A stretch of 64,000 nt of DNA from Pseudomonas pseudonitroreducens (GCF_021603645.1 NZ_BQHJ01000004.1:248001-312000), one strand, 5' to 3'. Shown: positions 7,983 to 17,633, numbered from the stretch's first letter. A program made the numbers and translations. The notes: a model not told the origin generated them from the letters alone.

Positions 7983-8825
7983 TTAATTTGGTGGATTGAT
8001 CTTGGGTTGAATGGTTTGATGGGATTTCTCAAATGTATCGGGATCCATGATCCAGCTATCTATTCTTTCATAGTCAAAAATTGGCCTTCCGCCTAGAAAA
8101 ATCCTTCCGTCATCTTTGGTCGGCCAGTAAATAGCGGTTTGTCTAGAGTTCATATGTTGGGCTACAGCTACTAGTTGCGGTGCTCCGCCTATGCTGTCAG
8201 CATCGCCGCATTCTCTGAGGCAGTCTCGTAGTACCTCGAACGGTTCCATGTGAAAGGGTTTTTCGAATTTACTGACTTTGGACACCGATTCATATCCATA
8301 TCTGGTCTTAAGTAAGTCCAAAAGTTTTCTGTACGCTTTTCGGTCCCAGTCTCCGGAAAAAAGCACTTTTCCGAAATTACCGATTCCTTTAGTGCAGGAT
8401 CGATTGGTGAATTTTTTATCTGCCTTGCTAAAGCTTATTTTGTCAATGTGAAACTCTTTGTGGAACCAGGAGTATCCGCCGAGCAAGAAACCGGTATCTG
8501 GACTTTCAAATCCCTTAACGTAAGCGCTGAATTGAGAATACATGCCGTTCATTATATTAAGAATATGGCTTCTAAGGTGCAAATAATCAACTACACCATC
8601 GGCCAGCGGGCTAAAGGAGCTAATTGACTCACTTATTTGGTGTAGTAAAGGGTACGCAAAATAGGTGTCTCCGGAAAAAGCTAATATACAGTCTCCTCGG
8701 GAAAGCTGGATTATTTTTGGGCAGCAATCTAGGGTGCCTCCGCCGCTGAGTCTGCTATCTGACGCAAATACTACTTCTTGCGCTCCTTGAGCTGTTGTCC
8801 TGACCCACCCTACTACCAATGTCAC
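7983..8825 (-). CDS. HslV/proteasome-like N-terminal-threonine hydrolase
   Basis: 280 residues. The start is placed at the GTG at 8825, because AGGAG lies 7 bases upstream; the longer TTG-initiated frame (8855) lacks this. The protein then begins Met-Thr-Leu-Val, so removal of Met would expose Thr1, as in HslV. Numbering from that Thr, Asp22 (FASDSRL) and Lys36 (CPKIIQL) match the catalytic Asp17/Lys33 pair, FSGDTYFAYPLLHQI matches the HslV FAGGTADAF strand-helix, and KGIGNFGKVLFSGD may be the later active-site loop. No ATPase partner such as HslU is nearby. It forms an operon with the HEPN gene. Fold assignment is strong by motif; substrate unknown. Confidence 0.65.
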   Translation of the reverse strand: MTLVVGWVRTTAQGAQEVVFASDSRLSGGGTLDCCPKIIQLSRGDCILAFSGDTYFAYPLLHQISESISSFSPLADGVVDYLHLRSHILNIMNGMYSQFSAYVKGFESPDTGFLLGGYSWFHKEFHIDKISFSKADKKFTNRSCTKGIGNFGKVLFSGDWDRKAYRKLLDLLKTRYGYESVSKVSKFEKPFHMEPFEVLRDCLRECGDADSIGGAPQLVAVAQHMNSRQTAIYWPTKDDGRIFLGGRPIFDYERIDSWIMDPDTFEKSHQTIQPKINPPN

Positions 8826-8870
8826 GCTCTTTCTCCTGTTGATTGAGTTTTTCAATTTGGATTGAATGAT

Positions 8871-9209
8871 TTATGTGCTGGGATTTTGGTTGTGGTGCTC
8901 ATGAGTAGCACTGTATCTTGATTGCGGGTCCTCAAGATTTTTTGATCTGATAATAAGCGCGTATGGGGAAATCTTAATAATTTCTGAGCTTCTCAATAGG
9001 TGGTTTATATTTTCATTTGGAATGTGGGGTGTTTTAGTGGGAATGTTTTCACTCAATAATTCGTCACGGATCATTGGTGTTAAGAGCTTTAAGCGATTGT
9101 CAGTAGGGTGTGCTTTCGCCAAGCACAGGCATGAACTCTTGAGCCGCTGTTCACTTTGGACCTCTCCATACTGAGCTTGGGTTGCTGTTGCTTGATACGA
9201 GAGGATCAT
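8871..9209 (-). CDS. Doubtful small ORF upstream of the Ntn-hydrolase gene
   Basis: 112-codon frame whose ATG overlaps the stop of the catalase-like gene (ATGA). The composition (Asn, Thr, Ser, His-rich, no clear hydrophobic core) does not look like a folded domain, and no family is recognised. It lies in the AT-rich island and in the same orientation as the Ntn-hydrolase/HEPN pair, so it could be a first gene of that operon or simply its leader region. Listed so the interval is not left blank. Confidence 0.25.
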   Translation of the reverse strand: MILSYQATATQAQYGEVQSEQRLKSSCLCLAKAHPTDNRLKLLTPMIRDELLSENIPTKTPHIPNENINHLLRSSEIIKISPYALIIRSKNLEDPQSRYSATHEHHNQNPST

Positions 9210-10360
9210 TCACCTCCCGTTCCATTACGCTCATGCCGATAAACACTCACCGCCTCATAAACCGCCTTCCGCAGCCGGTTAATACCGCCAATCGGTTGGT
9301 GCTCCGGCAGGGCGTGCCACGGGTTGTAGGAGATGTTGTCGCAGGCGAGGTTCTGCTCGCGGCTGTCGAAGTCCTGGGGCGGGATGCTGACGGTGGCGAC
9401 GGTCTGGAAGGGGGCGTCGGATTCGCTCCATTCGACGCTGGTGTCTTCAATGGGCATGTACTTGCTCGGGTCCTGTTTCTGCACTTGCAGGGCGAAGCAG
9501 GCGGGCACGCGGTCGACCGAGAGTTGCTGGTACATGGCGGTACGCAGGAAGTTGGGCAGCTTTTCGTTGAGCTTGGGTAGCTGGTAGGCCGGGCAGCCTT
9601 CGGTCTGCGGGATGACGCGGAACTTGATGTTGTTCGCCTCGCCCAGCTTGTACGGGGCGATGCCGTTGTAGCCGGTTTCGAAGGGGCTGTCGGGCGCGGG
9701 GGCGAGGGTCTGCAGGGCGATGACCAGGTGGCGGATTTCCCAGGTGCTGGGCTTCCAGCTGGGGAAGAAGGCGGCGACCTTCTGGCCGCTGGCCTGGGCG
9801 GCGAAGTTCTGCCGGTATTCGGCGACGTCGCGGACGAAGAACACCGGGTGGTTGAACATGACGAAGTCCTGTTCAGTGTCGTGGCCCTTGCCGGGCATCA
9901 GCTTGGCGCCGGGCACGTCGAGCAGTTTGATGGCCATGCCGCGGGCGTCGCGGGCGCTGTCGAACTGCGGGTAGGCGTTGCCGTTGGAGAAGCGGACCAT
10001 GGCCTCCCACTTGTGACCCGGTTCGGCAAACACGCCCTGGCGCAGGCCGGGGGCGATGTCGCTGGCGACGGTGACCTCGGCCTTCACGCAGCCATGGGCC
10101 TTGGCGTGGGCGTCACGCAGCACGCGGGTGTTGTCGCGGTGCTGTTCGACGATGCGCACGGCGTCTTCGATGATGGCCTGGGTGAGCTGGGCTTCGCCCG
10201 GCGGGATTTCTTCCTGGGCGGAGACGGGGCCGGAGAATTTCCAGGCGTAGTAGAGGCTGCCGATGCCCCAGCCGAGCAGGCCGATGGCGGCTACGGCGAG
10301 CAGCAGACGGCCAAGCCATTTGCCGAGGAAGAGCCAGATTCGGGTGAGCAGGGAGCGCAT
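9206..10360 (-). CDS. Membrane-anchored catalase-family haem protein
   Basis: 384 residues. An N-terminal anchor (WLGRLLLAVAAIGLLGWGIG) holds the rest in the periplasm. The catalase-like core includes DAHAKAHGCVKAEVTV, where the His matches the distal catalytic histidine, and AMVRFSNGNAYPQFDSARDA, then ARGMAIKLLDVPG, then DFVMFNHPVFFV. At this length it is a minimal catalase-like protein without the C-terminal flavodoxin domain; family members include peroxidases and lipid-hydroperoxide enzymes. The gene is followed by the AT-rich island and preceded, in the same orientation, by a two-haem cytochrome gene, suggesting a joint oxidative role. The exact substrate is not visible. Confidence 0.7.
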   Translation of the reverse strand: MRSLLTRIWLFLGKWLGRLLLAVAAIGLLGWGIGSLYYAWKFSGPVSAQEEIPPGEAQLTQAIIEDAVRIVEQHRDNTRVLRDAHAKAHGCVKAEVTVASDIAPGLRQGVFAEPGHKWEAMVRFSNGNAYPQFDSARDARGMAIKLLDVPGAKLMPGKGHDTEQDFVMFNHPVFFVRDVAEYRQNFAAQASGQKVAAFFPSWKPSTWEIRHLVIALQTLAPAPDSPFETGYNGIAPYKLGEANNIKFRVIPQTEGCPAYQLPKLNEKLPNFLRTAMYQQLSVDRVPACFALQVQKQDPSKYMPIEDTSVEWSESDAPFQTVATVSIPPQDFDSREQNLACDNISYNPWHALPEHQPIGGINRLRKAVYEAVSVYRHERNGTGGE

Positions 10361-10512
10361 GGCACGGGGTCCTTTGATGTTTTCTTTTTCTGGAGGGGAT
10401 TCCGTTCCCTGGCCCGTGGGGGCTTGCTGTGGGGCGTTTCCCTCTCCCTGGCCCGCTCCCTGATGAGAGAGGGGATGGGTTATGTGCTTGGTTGTTAGTT
10501 CGGAGTGGGGCT

Positions 10513-10674
10513 GGCCCTCACCCCAGCCCTCTCCCAGGGGGAGAGGGGGCTGTCCGGTGTTTCGGTTGTGCTCAGGAGCTTTACCTGTAGGAGCGAGCTT
10601 GCTCGCGAACCCGCTTCACTCTGGAGCGGTGGGGAGTCTGTTCGCGAGCAAGCTCGCTCCTACAAAAAAACAAA
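10513..10674. repeat. CTCACCCC-type hairpin plus REP pair
   Basis: First a GGCCCTCACCCCAGCCCTCT hairpin (10513-10551), then two REP palindromes in opposite orientation (TGTAGGAGCGAGCTTGCTCG at about 10586 and its complement ending 10674). No gene is seen between 10361 and 10695. Confidence 0.85.
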
Positions 10675-10695
10675 AGACAGTTCAGCGCTGGCCGG

Positions 10696-12606
10696 TCATT
10701 CGCACTTCGGCCCGGGCGTCCACGGTGGGGTGGGGACGTTCGGGTCGAGTTTGTTTTCGTATTCGGGGTTGCCCAGCACCTTCAGGTATTCCACCAGCGC
10801 CCAGCGTTCTTCCGGCGACAGGGCGCGGCCGATGACGCCGTCCTTCCGGCAGCCGTCGCGGAATTCGTGGCCGCGGTTGCTGTTGCCGGTGACGCTGGTC
10901 TTGTAGAGGAAGCCGCCGGGGAAGCGCTCGGTGCGGTAGCCGGCGAACTTGGGGTCGTACTCGAAGCTGCCGACCCAGAACTGCGCGTCACGCTCGGCCA
11001 CCGGGGAGAGCATCTGGAACAGGTTGGGCACCGAGCCGTTGTGCAGGAACGGCGGGGTAGCCCAGATGCCGTCCAGCGGGCGGGCCTTGTAGGCGCGCAG
11101 TTCGCGCACGCCGATGGGCAGGCCGTAGCCGTTCATTTCCTGCTGCTGTTCCGGGCCGATGTGCGCGTCACGGTAAGCGCGCTGCTCGACGAAGGCGGTG
11201 ACGTAGGCCAGGCCCTTGGCGGCGGAGATCTTCGACAGGTCCAGCGGTGCGTCGGGTTTGGGGATCAGCACGACGTTCATGTTCTGCAGCTCTTCCACTT
11301 TGAGCTTCAGCGGGCGCACGTCGAAGGTGTGGTCGGCGATGTTGTCGGCGGTGGTCGGGTCGGTGCCGATTTCGCTGGTGGGGACCATCTTCATCGCCCA
11401 TTCGGGGACGCGCTTCTCGGCGATGGTGTCGGCGGAGCCCAGAGCCTTGATGTGCGGGCCGTGGCAGTACACGCAGTTGGCCTGGAACAGGGCGCGGCCC
11501 TGGGAGGCCTTCTTCAGGTCGATTTCGCCGAAGACTTCCTTCGGCCAGGCCGGCGGCTTCAGGTGCTTGAGTGTTTCCTCGAGGGTGTAGAGGTCGCGCA
11601 GGCGCACGCTGGAGGCGTAGCGCTCATCGCCCATTACCGGCTTGCCGTCGCTCTCGAACATGCGCAGGGTGGCGCCGACGCCGAGGGCCTCGCCGATGTT
11701 GCGGGCCATGGGTTGCATGGCCGAGCCGTTCCATTGCACCCAGTCGAATTTCCAGATGTCCCACACCTGCGGGTAGTTCACCGGGGCGTTGGCGACGCGG
11801 TAGTTGGAGGCGTCGATGCCATCGCCGAACACGCTGTTGGCGATGCGCCCGAAGGCGTCGGCGCGGCCGGGGCCTTCCAGGGTCGGGTAGAGGCCGCGGT
11901 GGGTGTCGTTCCAGGCAGTGGAGACGAGGGTGCCGAGCACATTGCGCACGTCGCGTTTCAGCGCGGCCTTGCCCTTGGGGTAGCGGTCGCCCAGCACGCC
12001 CTGGGCGAAGCGGTCGAACTTCCATGGCACGTAGTAGGTGGACGCAAGGCTGGCGCCCAGCGCCTGGCCGAACGCGCCGCCGCGCAGGGTGGGCACGGTG
12101 GAGGCGATGGAGTGCATGGCCGCGCCGCCGTCGATGCGGATGGCGGTGCCTTTGTAGCGCAGTTCGCCGGTGTGGCAGGCGGAGCAGGTGATGTCCAGGT
12201 ACCAGGCGCCGGTCTCGCCGTCCTGGTGGCGGGCGAAGCCCACGGGGAGGTTGCCGGGATTCCTTGCGGTGGTGGCAACGCTGTCGTCGGCGTCGCGGCC
12301 GATCTGCTCGGGCTCGATGAGGAAGCCGAAGCGCGCGAGGTTTTCCGGGCTGGCGAACTTGTCCTTGGAGAAGGGCTGCTCGAGGTGGGTGAACCAGTCG
12401 TAGCGCAGGCCTTTCACCTGGGTGCCCTGGGGCGTGTAGTAGTAGGTTTCGCGGTCCTGTTTCGACCACTGTTCCTCGAGGTGGATCATCTTCTGCGGCG
12501 GGGTGTATTCCGGCAGATTGGGATGCGCGGTGTACCAGGCGATGACGCCGCCGACGAGCAAGAGCAGCAGCAGAACTGCAAGTAGGACGCGTCCAAGAAT
12601 GCGCAT
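10696..12606 (-). CDS. Two-haem c-type cytochrome (cytochrome c peroxidase / RoxA-like superfamily)
   Basis: 636 residues, periplasmic, tethered by an N-terminal segment (LGRVLLAVLLLLLLVGGVIA). Two haem-binding CxxCH motifs are visible: CSACHTGELRYKG near residue 140 and CVYCHGPHIKALG near residue 380. A C-terminal loop PPFLHNGSVPNLFQML is typical of the di-haem peroxidase/MauG/rubber-oxygenase superfamily. The length is greater than classical CcpA (~340 residues) and close to RoxA-type oxygenases. It probably oxidises or oxygenates an organic substrate, or reduces peroxide, with the neighbouring catalase-like protein. Substrate class is inference. Confidence 0.7.
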   Translation of the reverse strand: MRILGRVLLAVLLLLLLVGGVIAWYTAHPNLPEYTPPQKMIHLEEQWSKQDRETYYYTPQGTQVKGLRYDWFTHLEQPFSKDKFASPENLARFGFLIEPEQIGRDADDSVATTARNPGNLPVGFARHQDGETGAWYLDITCSACHTGELRYKGTAIRIDGGAAMHSIASTVPTLRGGAFGQALGASLASTYYVPWKFDRFAQGVLGDRYPKGKAALKRDVRNVLGTLVSTAWNDTHRGLYPTLEGPGRADAFGRIANSVFGDGIDASNYRVANAPVNYPQVWDIWKFDWVQWNGSAMQPMARNIGEALGVGATLRMFESDGKPVMGDERYASSVRLRDLYTLEETLKHLKPPAWPKEVFGEIDLKKASQGRALFQANCVYCHGPHIKALGSADTIAEKRVPEWAMKMVPTSEIGTDPTTADNIADHTFDVRPLKLKVEELQNMNVVLIPKPDAPLDLSKISAAKGLAYVTAFVEQRAYRDAHIGPEQQQEMNGYGLPIGVRELRAYKARPLDGIWATPPFLHNGSVPNLFQMLSPVAERDAQFWVGSFEYDPKFAGYRTERFPGGFLYKTSVTGNSNRGHEFRDGCRKDGVIGRALSPEERWALVEYLKVLGNPEYENKLDPNVPTPPWTPGPKCE

Positions 12607-12789
12607 CGAAACTTCCTTGTTATATGTGCGAAAAAGAATCGGACGTTTATGCCAAGTACGCGGCGGCTTGGCAAGGTGATGCCGTACGGAATTCAGGGTT
12701 TTTATGGCGTGTTACGCGGTGTGGCGGGGAGTTTCCGGATTTACGGAGAGCGGATGTGCGGTGGCAGCCATCGTCTTTCAGCCGAACGC

Positions 12790-13263
12790 CTAAGTCGCGG
12801 GGCGCAGCTCCAGCAGCAGACTCAGGCAGATCGCCGCGCCGATCAGCACGCCGACCACGCTGGCGATGATCAGCGGCCAGCGCAGCCCGGGGCTGTCGTT
12901 CTCGTCGTCGGGAATCCGCGCCTGGATGGCTGGCCAGAGTTCGTCTGGCGGCGGCAGTTCCGGCCAGGGTTCGTCGCTGGGTGGCGGGGAAGGGTGGCCG
13001 GCGAGCTGGTAGAGCAGGGCGATCATCCAGTCCAGCGCGGCAATGCGCGTGGGATGGTAGCGGTCGGCGTCGGTCCAGACATGGAGGAAGGTGTCGATGA
13101 GCAGGGCGTCGGCGTCGGTCTGCGCGCTCTTCAGCTTCAGCGCCAGCGGGTAGAGGCGCGGGGCGGTGCAGCGGTACAGCGTGGCGAAGGCACGCGCGTC
13201 GCCGTCACCGCTTTCGGCGAGCAGGTAGCTGAGGAAGTTGGCTTCGTCCGGGTCGATGGCGGC
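12790..13263 (-). pseudogene. Sigma-70 region 2 fused to a membrane anchor, no start codon
   Basis: Gene callers would start at the Met at 13026 (78 residues), but the same frame continues upstream with clear ECF sigma region 2 sequence: ARAFATLYRCTAPRLYPLAL, then DADALLIDTFLHVWTDADRY, then HPTRIAALDWMIALL. After it come a Pro-rich linker, LWPAIQARI, and a membrane span (PLIIASVVGVLIGAAICLSL) like an anti-sigma factor tail; sigma region 4 is absent. From 13026 back to the frame's stop (13408) there is no in-frame ATG, GTG or TTG, and a REP element occupies the upstream end. It is therefore probably a decayed fusion whose 5' end was lost, unless translation uses a rare start. Confidence 0.5.
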
Positions 13264-13323
13264 CTCCGGCGGTGTCGCGGCGAGCGGTGTGGCTGGAGGG
13301 TAAGGATAGATCGCGATGCCTTC

Positions 13324-13404
13324 TGTAGGAGCGAGCTTGCTCGCGAACCGCCCAGCAGGGCAGCTCCCAGTGAGCCTCTGTTCGCGAGCGAGCTCGCTCC
13401 TACC
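13324..13404. repeat. REP pair
   Basis: Two REP palindromes facing each other (TGTAGGAGCGAGCTTGCTCG and its complement), directly upstream of the sigma-like remnant. Confidence 0.85.
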
Positions 13405-13410
13405 AGATCA

Positions 13411-13527
13411 AGAGCCCCTCACCCTCACCCTCTCCCGCGAGCGGGAGAGGGGACCGTTCGGTGCAGGATGAAACCTCGACGCCAGCCGGCCCTCACCCTC
13501 ACCCTCACCCTTTGGGTGAGGGCCGGC
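13411..13527. repeat. CCTCACCCT hairpin repeats
   Basis: Two hairpins of the CCCTCACCC / GGGTGAGGG family: one around CTCTCCCGCGAGCGGGAGAG, one with arms GCCGGCCCTCACCC and GGGTGAGGGCCGGC. Confidence 0.75.
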
Positions 13528-13581
13528 CCGAGCCCAGAATTCACCTGTTGTAGCTGGTCATACACTTGGGTGCTCCAGCGT

Positions 13582-13659
13582 CGTAGGGCGAATAACCTGG
13601 AACAGGTTATCCGCCGGCCATTGAGCGGCGGATAACGCTGGCGCGTTATGCGCCCTACG
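13582..13659. repeat. REP palindrome, CGTAGGGCGAATAACC type
   Basis: About 78 bp with ends CGTAGGGCGAATAACCTGGA and GCGCGTTATGCGCCCTACG, an imperfect long inverted repeat. The same family recurs at 29142, 35234 and (half copy) 19428. With the preceding repeats it fills 13264-13676, where no gene is seen. Confidence 0.8.
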
Positions 13660-13676
13660 GATCTGGGAAAGCGCCG

Positions 13677-14960
<1,284 letters not shown>

Positions 14961-14966
14961 TCATGG

Positions 14967-15848
14967 ATGCGGGCGGTGATCGAACAACGTGCTGACAATC
15001 CGGTCCCGGTGTTCCGCCTGTATGGCGAAACGACGGTTTGGCCGACGCCGGACCTGATCCACTGCGAGTCGATCGCCTCACGCAGTCGCCTGCATGACTG
15101 GGAAATCCGCCCGCATCGCCATGGCGACCTGGTGCAATTGCTGTATGTGCAGTCCGGCGCGGCGGAGCTGGAAGTGGAGGGGCAGGTAATGCCTGTCCGC
15201 GAGGCGTCGTTGCAGGTCACGCCAGCGCTGGCTGTGCATGGTTTCCGCTTCGCCGAGGACGTGCAGGGCTGGGTGCTGAGCATGGGCCTGCCGCTGGCTG
15301 AGCAGCTCGGTGGCCTGCTGCAAAGCCCGGTGCTGGAGCAGCCGGCGTGCTTCACCGTGGGCGAGGGCAAGCGCCACCTGGATGGGTTGTTCGAATCCAT
15401 CGAGCGCGAATACGCCGCGCAGGCACCGGGCCGTGACCTGGTGCTGCAGTCGCTGCTCAACCTGCTGCTGGTCTGGCTCAGTCGCCGCGCGCTGGAACAG
15501 GCGCGCGCCCAGGCGAGCCAGCAGGATCGCGGCGTCGAGCATGTGCAGGCGTTTTCCCGCCTGCTGGAGCAGGATTTCCGACTACATCGGCCCATCGAAC
15601 ACTACGCGGCGGCACTGGGCATCAGCGCCGCGCACCTCAATGCGCTGTGCCGGCGCCTGGCCGGGCAGTCGGCGCTGCAGATGATCCATCAGCGCCTGCT
15701 GCTGGAGGCCAAGCGCAACCTGGTGTACACCGCCATGACCATCCAGCAGGTGTCGGACAGCCTGGGCTTCTCCGAACCCGCGTACTTCTCCCGATTCTTC
15801 AAGCGCTACGCCGGGGTCTCGCCCCGCGCGTTCCGCGAGCTGCGTTGA
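14967..15848 (+). CDS. pobR: AraC-family activator of pobA
   Basis: About 293 residues. The N-terminal cupin-like half (EIRPHRHGDLVQLLYVQSGA) would bind 4-hydroxybenzoate. The C-terminal ~100 residues carry two helix-turn-helix motifs (YAAALGISAAHLNALCRRLA; TIQQVSDSLGFSEPAYFSRF) ending FKRYAGVSPRAFREL, typical of AraC/XylS regulators. The start is set at the ATG at 14967; a TTG frame begins at 14952. Divergent to pobA and 6 bases upstream of pcaQ, so pobR and pcaQ may be one transcript. The assignment comes from family plus position. Confidence 0.85.
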   Translation: MRAVIEQRADNPVPVFRLYGETTVWPTPDLIHCESIASRSRLHDWEIRPHRHGDLVQLLYVQSGAAELEVEGQVMPVREASLQVTPALAVHGFRFAEDVQGWVLSMGLPLAEQLGGLLQSPVLEQPACFTVGEGKRHLDGLFESIEREYAAQAPGRDLVLQSLLNLLLVWLSRRALEQARAQASQQDRGVEHVQAFSRLLEQDFRLHRPIEHYAAALGISAAHLNALCRRLAGQSALQMIHQRLLLEAKRNLVYTAMTIQQVSDSLGFSEPAYFSRFFKRYAGVSPRAFRELR

Positions 15849-15854
15849 GCTGCC

Positions 15855-16784
15855 ATGAATATCGATTCGCGTATCAAGTTCCGCCATCTCGTGTGCTTCC
15901 TCGAAGTCGCCCGCCAGGGCAGCCTGGCCCGCGCGGCGGATGCCCTGGCGGTGAGCCAGCCGGCCATCTCGAAGACACTCAAGGAGCTGGAGGACCTGCT
16001 CGAGGCCAGCCTGTTCGAGCGGGGCAAGAGCGGCGCCAGCCTGACCGAGGCGGGCGTGGCCTTTCTGCGTTACGCCGGCCCCTGCGTGCAGGCGTTGCGC
16101 GATGGGGTGAACAGCCTGCGCGGCGGCGAGTACGCCTCCAGTGCGGTGCGCCTGGGCGTGCTCTCCACCGTGGAGAGCCTGCTGATGCCGGAGGTGGTGC
16201 GCCGACTGCACGAGCGTCACCCGGCGCTGGTGGTCAGTGTGGTCACCGGCCCGAGTGCGCACCTGCTCTCGCAACTGCGCGTGGGCGAGCTGGACCTGGT
16301 GGTCGGTCGGATGACTGAGAGCCCGCAAATCCAGGGCCTGACGTTCGAGCACCTGTACAGCGAATCCATGACCCTGGTGGCCCGTGCCGGGCACCCGCTG
16401 CTGGGCCGCCCATTGCCGCCCTCGGCGCTGGACGACTGGCCGCTGGTGCTGCCGCTGGCGGGTACCACCATCCGCAAATTCGCCGACAGCCTGCTGCTGC
16501 AGAGCGGCCTCGGCCAGCCGCGGCAGAGGCTGGAAACCCTGTCCACGGTGCTCAGCCGCCGTTATGTATTGACCAGTGATGCGCTGTGGATCGCCCCGCT
16601 GGATTCGGTACGCCTGGACCTGCGCTCCGGCGAGATGGTCGAACTGCCGCTGGACGTACAGGAACCGGGCGGTTCGGTAGGGGTTTGCAGCAACTCGACA
16701 CTGCCGGTTTCCCTCGGTGTGCACTGGTGCCTGGAGGTACTGCGCGAGGTGGGGGAGGCATACCGCGAGGGGAGTTATCCATAA
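15855..16784 (+). CDS. pcaQ: LysR-type activator of protocatechuate cleavage genes
   Basis: 309 residues. An N-terminal winged helix-turn-helix (FLEVARQGSLARAADALAVS, then QPAISKTLKELEDLL) is followed by the LysR effector domain. Sequence features such as GKSGASLTEAGVAFLRYAGP and the position directly upstream of pcaHG match PcaQ, which responds to beta-carboxymuconate-type intermediates. A 24-bp palindrome with ATAACC-N4-GGTTAT core overlaps its stop codon and faces pcaH, which is the known PcaQ binding motif. The gene is read in the same direction as pcaHG, not divergently. Confidence 0.88.
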   Translation: MNIDSRIKFRHLVCFLEVARQGSLARAADALAVSQPAISKTLKELEDLLEASLFERGKSGASLTEAGVAFLRYAGPCVQALRDGVNSLRGGEYASSAVRLGVLSTVESLLMPEVVRRLHERHPALVVSVVTGPSAHLLSQLRVGELDLVVGRMTESPQIQGLTFEHLYSESMTLVARAGHPLLGRPLPPSALDDWPLVLPLAGTTIRKFADSLLLQSGLGQPRQRLETLSTVLSRRYVLTSDALWIAPLDSVRLDLRSGEMVELPLDVQEPGGSVGVCSNSTLPVSLGVHWCLEVLREVGEAYREGSYP

Positions 16785-16800
16785 CCATATGGTTATGGAT
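16777..16800 (+). promoter_or_regulatory. PcaQ operator
   Basis: Perfect 24-bp palindrome with core ATAACC-ATAT-GGTTAT (16781-16796), matching the ATAACC-N4-GGTTAA motif described for PcaQ. It overlaps the pcaQ TAA and lies about 100 bp upstream of the pcaH ATG. Confidence 0.8.
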
Positions 16801-16901
16801 TGAGGGCGTTTTTTCAGTTTTCCATGTCGGATCAGCAGACGACACTCCGCCGCACTGCCTGATGCACCAGGCTCCTATAAATCCAACAAGAGGAGACCGA
16901 C

Positions 16902-17621
16902 ATGTCCGACGCGGAGAACAGCCGCTTCGTCATTCGTGACCGAAACTGGCACCCCAAAGCCCTGACGCCTGACTACAAGACTTCCATCGCCCGCTCCCCG
17001 CGCCAGGCGCTGGTGAGCATTCCGCAATCGGTTTCCGAAACCAGTGGCCCGGACTTCTCGCATCTGAAGATGGGCGAGTACGACAACGACCTGCTGCTCA
17101 ACTTCGACCACGGTGGCCTGCCTATCGGCGAGCGCATCATCGTGTCCGGCCGGGTCATGGACCAGTATGGCAAGCCTGTGCCGCATACCCTGGTAGAGAT
17201 GTGGCAGGCCAACGCCGGCGGCCGCTATCGGCACAAGAACGACCGTTACCTCGCACCGCTGGACCCGAACTTCGGCGGCGTCGGCCGTGCGCTGACCGAC
17301 AGCGAAGGACGCTACATCTTCCGCACCATCAAGCCCGGCCCGTATCCCTGGCGCAACGGCCCGAACGACTGGCGCCCGGCGCACATCCACTTCTCCATCA
17401 GCGGCCCGTCGATCTCCACGCGGCTGATCACCCAGTTGTACTTCGAGGGCGACCCGCTGATTCCGATGTGCCCCATCGTCAAATCCATCGCCAACCCGGA
17501 CGCGGTGGAATCGCTGATCGCCAAGCTCGACATGAGCAACGCCAACCCCATGGATTGCCTGGCCTATCGCTTCGACATCGTGCTGCGTGGCCAACGCAAG
17601 ACCCATTTCGAAAACCGCTGA
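16902..17621 (+). CDS. pcaH: Protocatechuate 3,4-dioxygenase, beta subunit
   Basis: 239 residues. With PcaG it forms the non-haem iron(III) enzyme that opens the protocatechuate ring to beta-carboxy-cis,cis-muconate. The iron ligands are all present: Tyr109 ([11 protein letters not shown]), Tyr148 ([10 protein letters not shown]), His161 and His163 ([11 protein letters not shown]), with Arg158 in between; spacing 39-13-2 equals that of the structurally known enzyme. A good ribosome site AGAGGAGA precedes the ATG. PcaG follows 12 bases later. Confidence 0.96.
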   Translation: MSDAENSRFVIRDRNWHPKALTPDYKTSIARSPRQALVSIPQSVSETSGPDFSHLKMGEYDNDLLLNFDHGGLPIGERIIVSGRVMDQYGKPVPHTLVEMWQANAGGRYRHKNDRYLAPLDPNFGGVGRALTDSEGRYIFRTIKPGPYPWRNGPNDWRPAHIHFSISGPSISTRLITQLYFEGDPLIPMCPIVKSIANPDAVESLIAKLDMSNANPMDCLAYRFDIVLRGQRKTHFENR

Positions 17622-17633
17622 GGAGGACTGACC

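Noticed and set aside
7983-8855. TTG start for the Ntn-hydrolase gene
   Set aside because: The GTG at 8825 has AGGAG at the right distance and exposes the catalytic Thr as residue 2.
10867-12585. 572-codon plus-strand ORF
   Set aside because: Exact antisense of the two-haem cytochrome gene.
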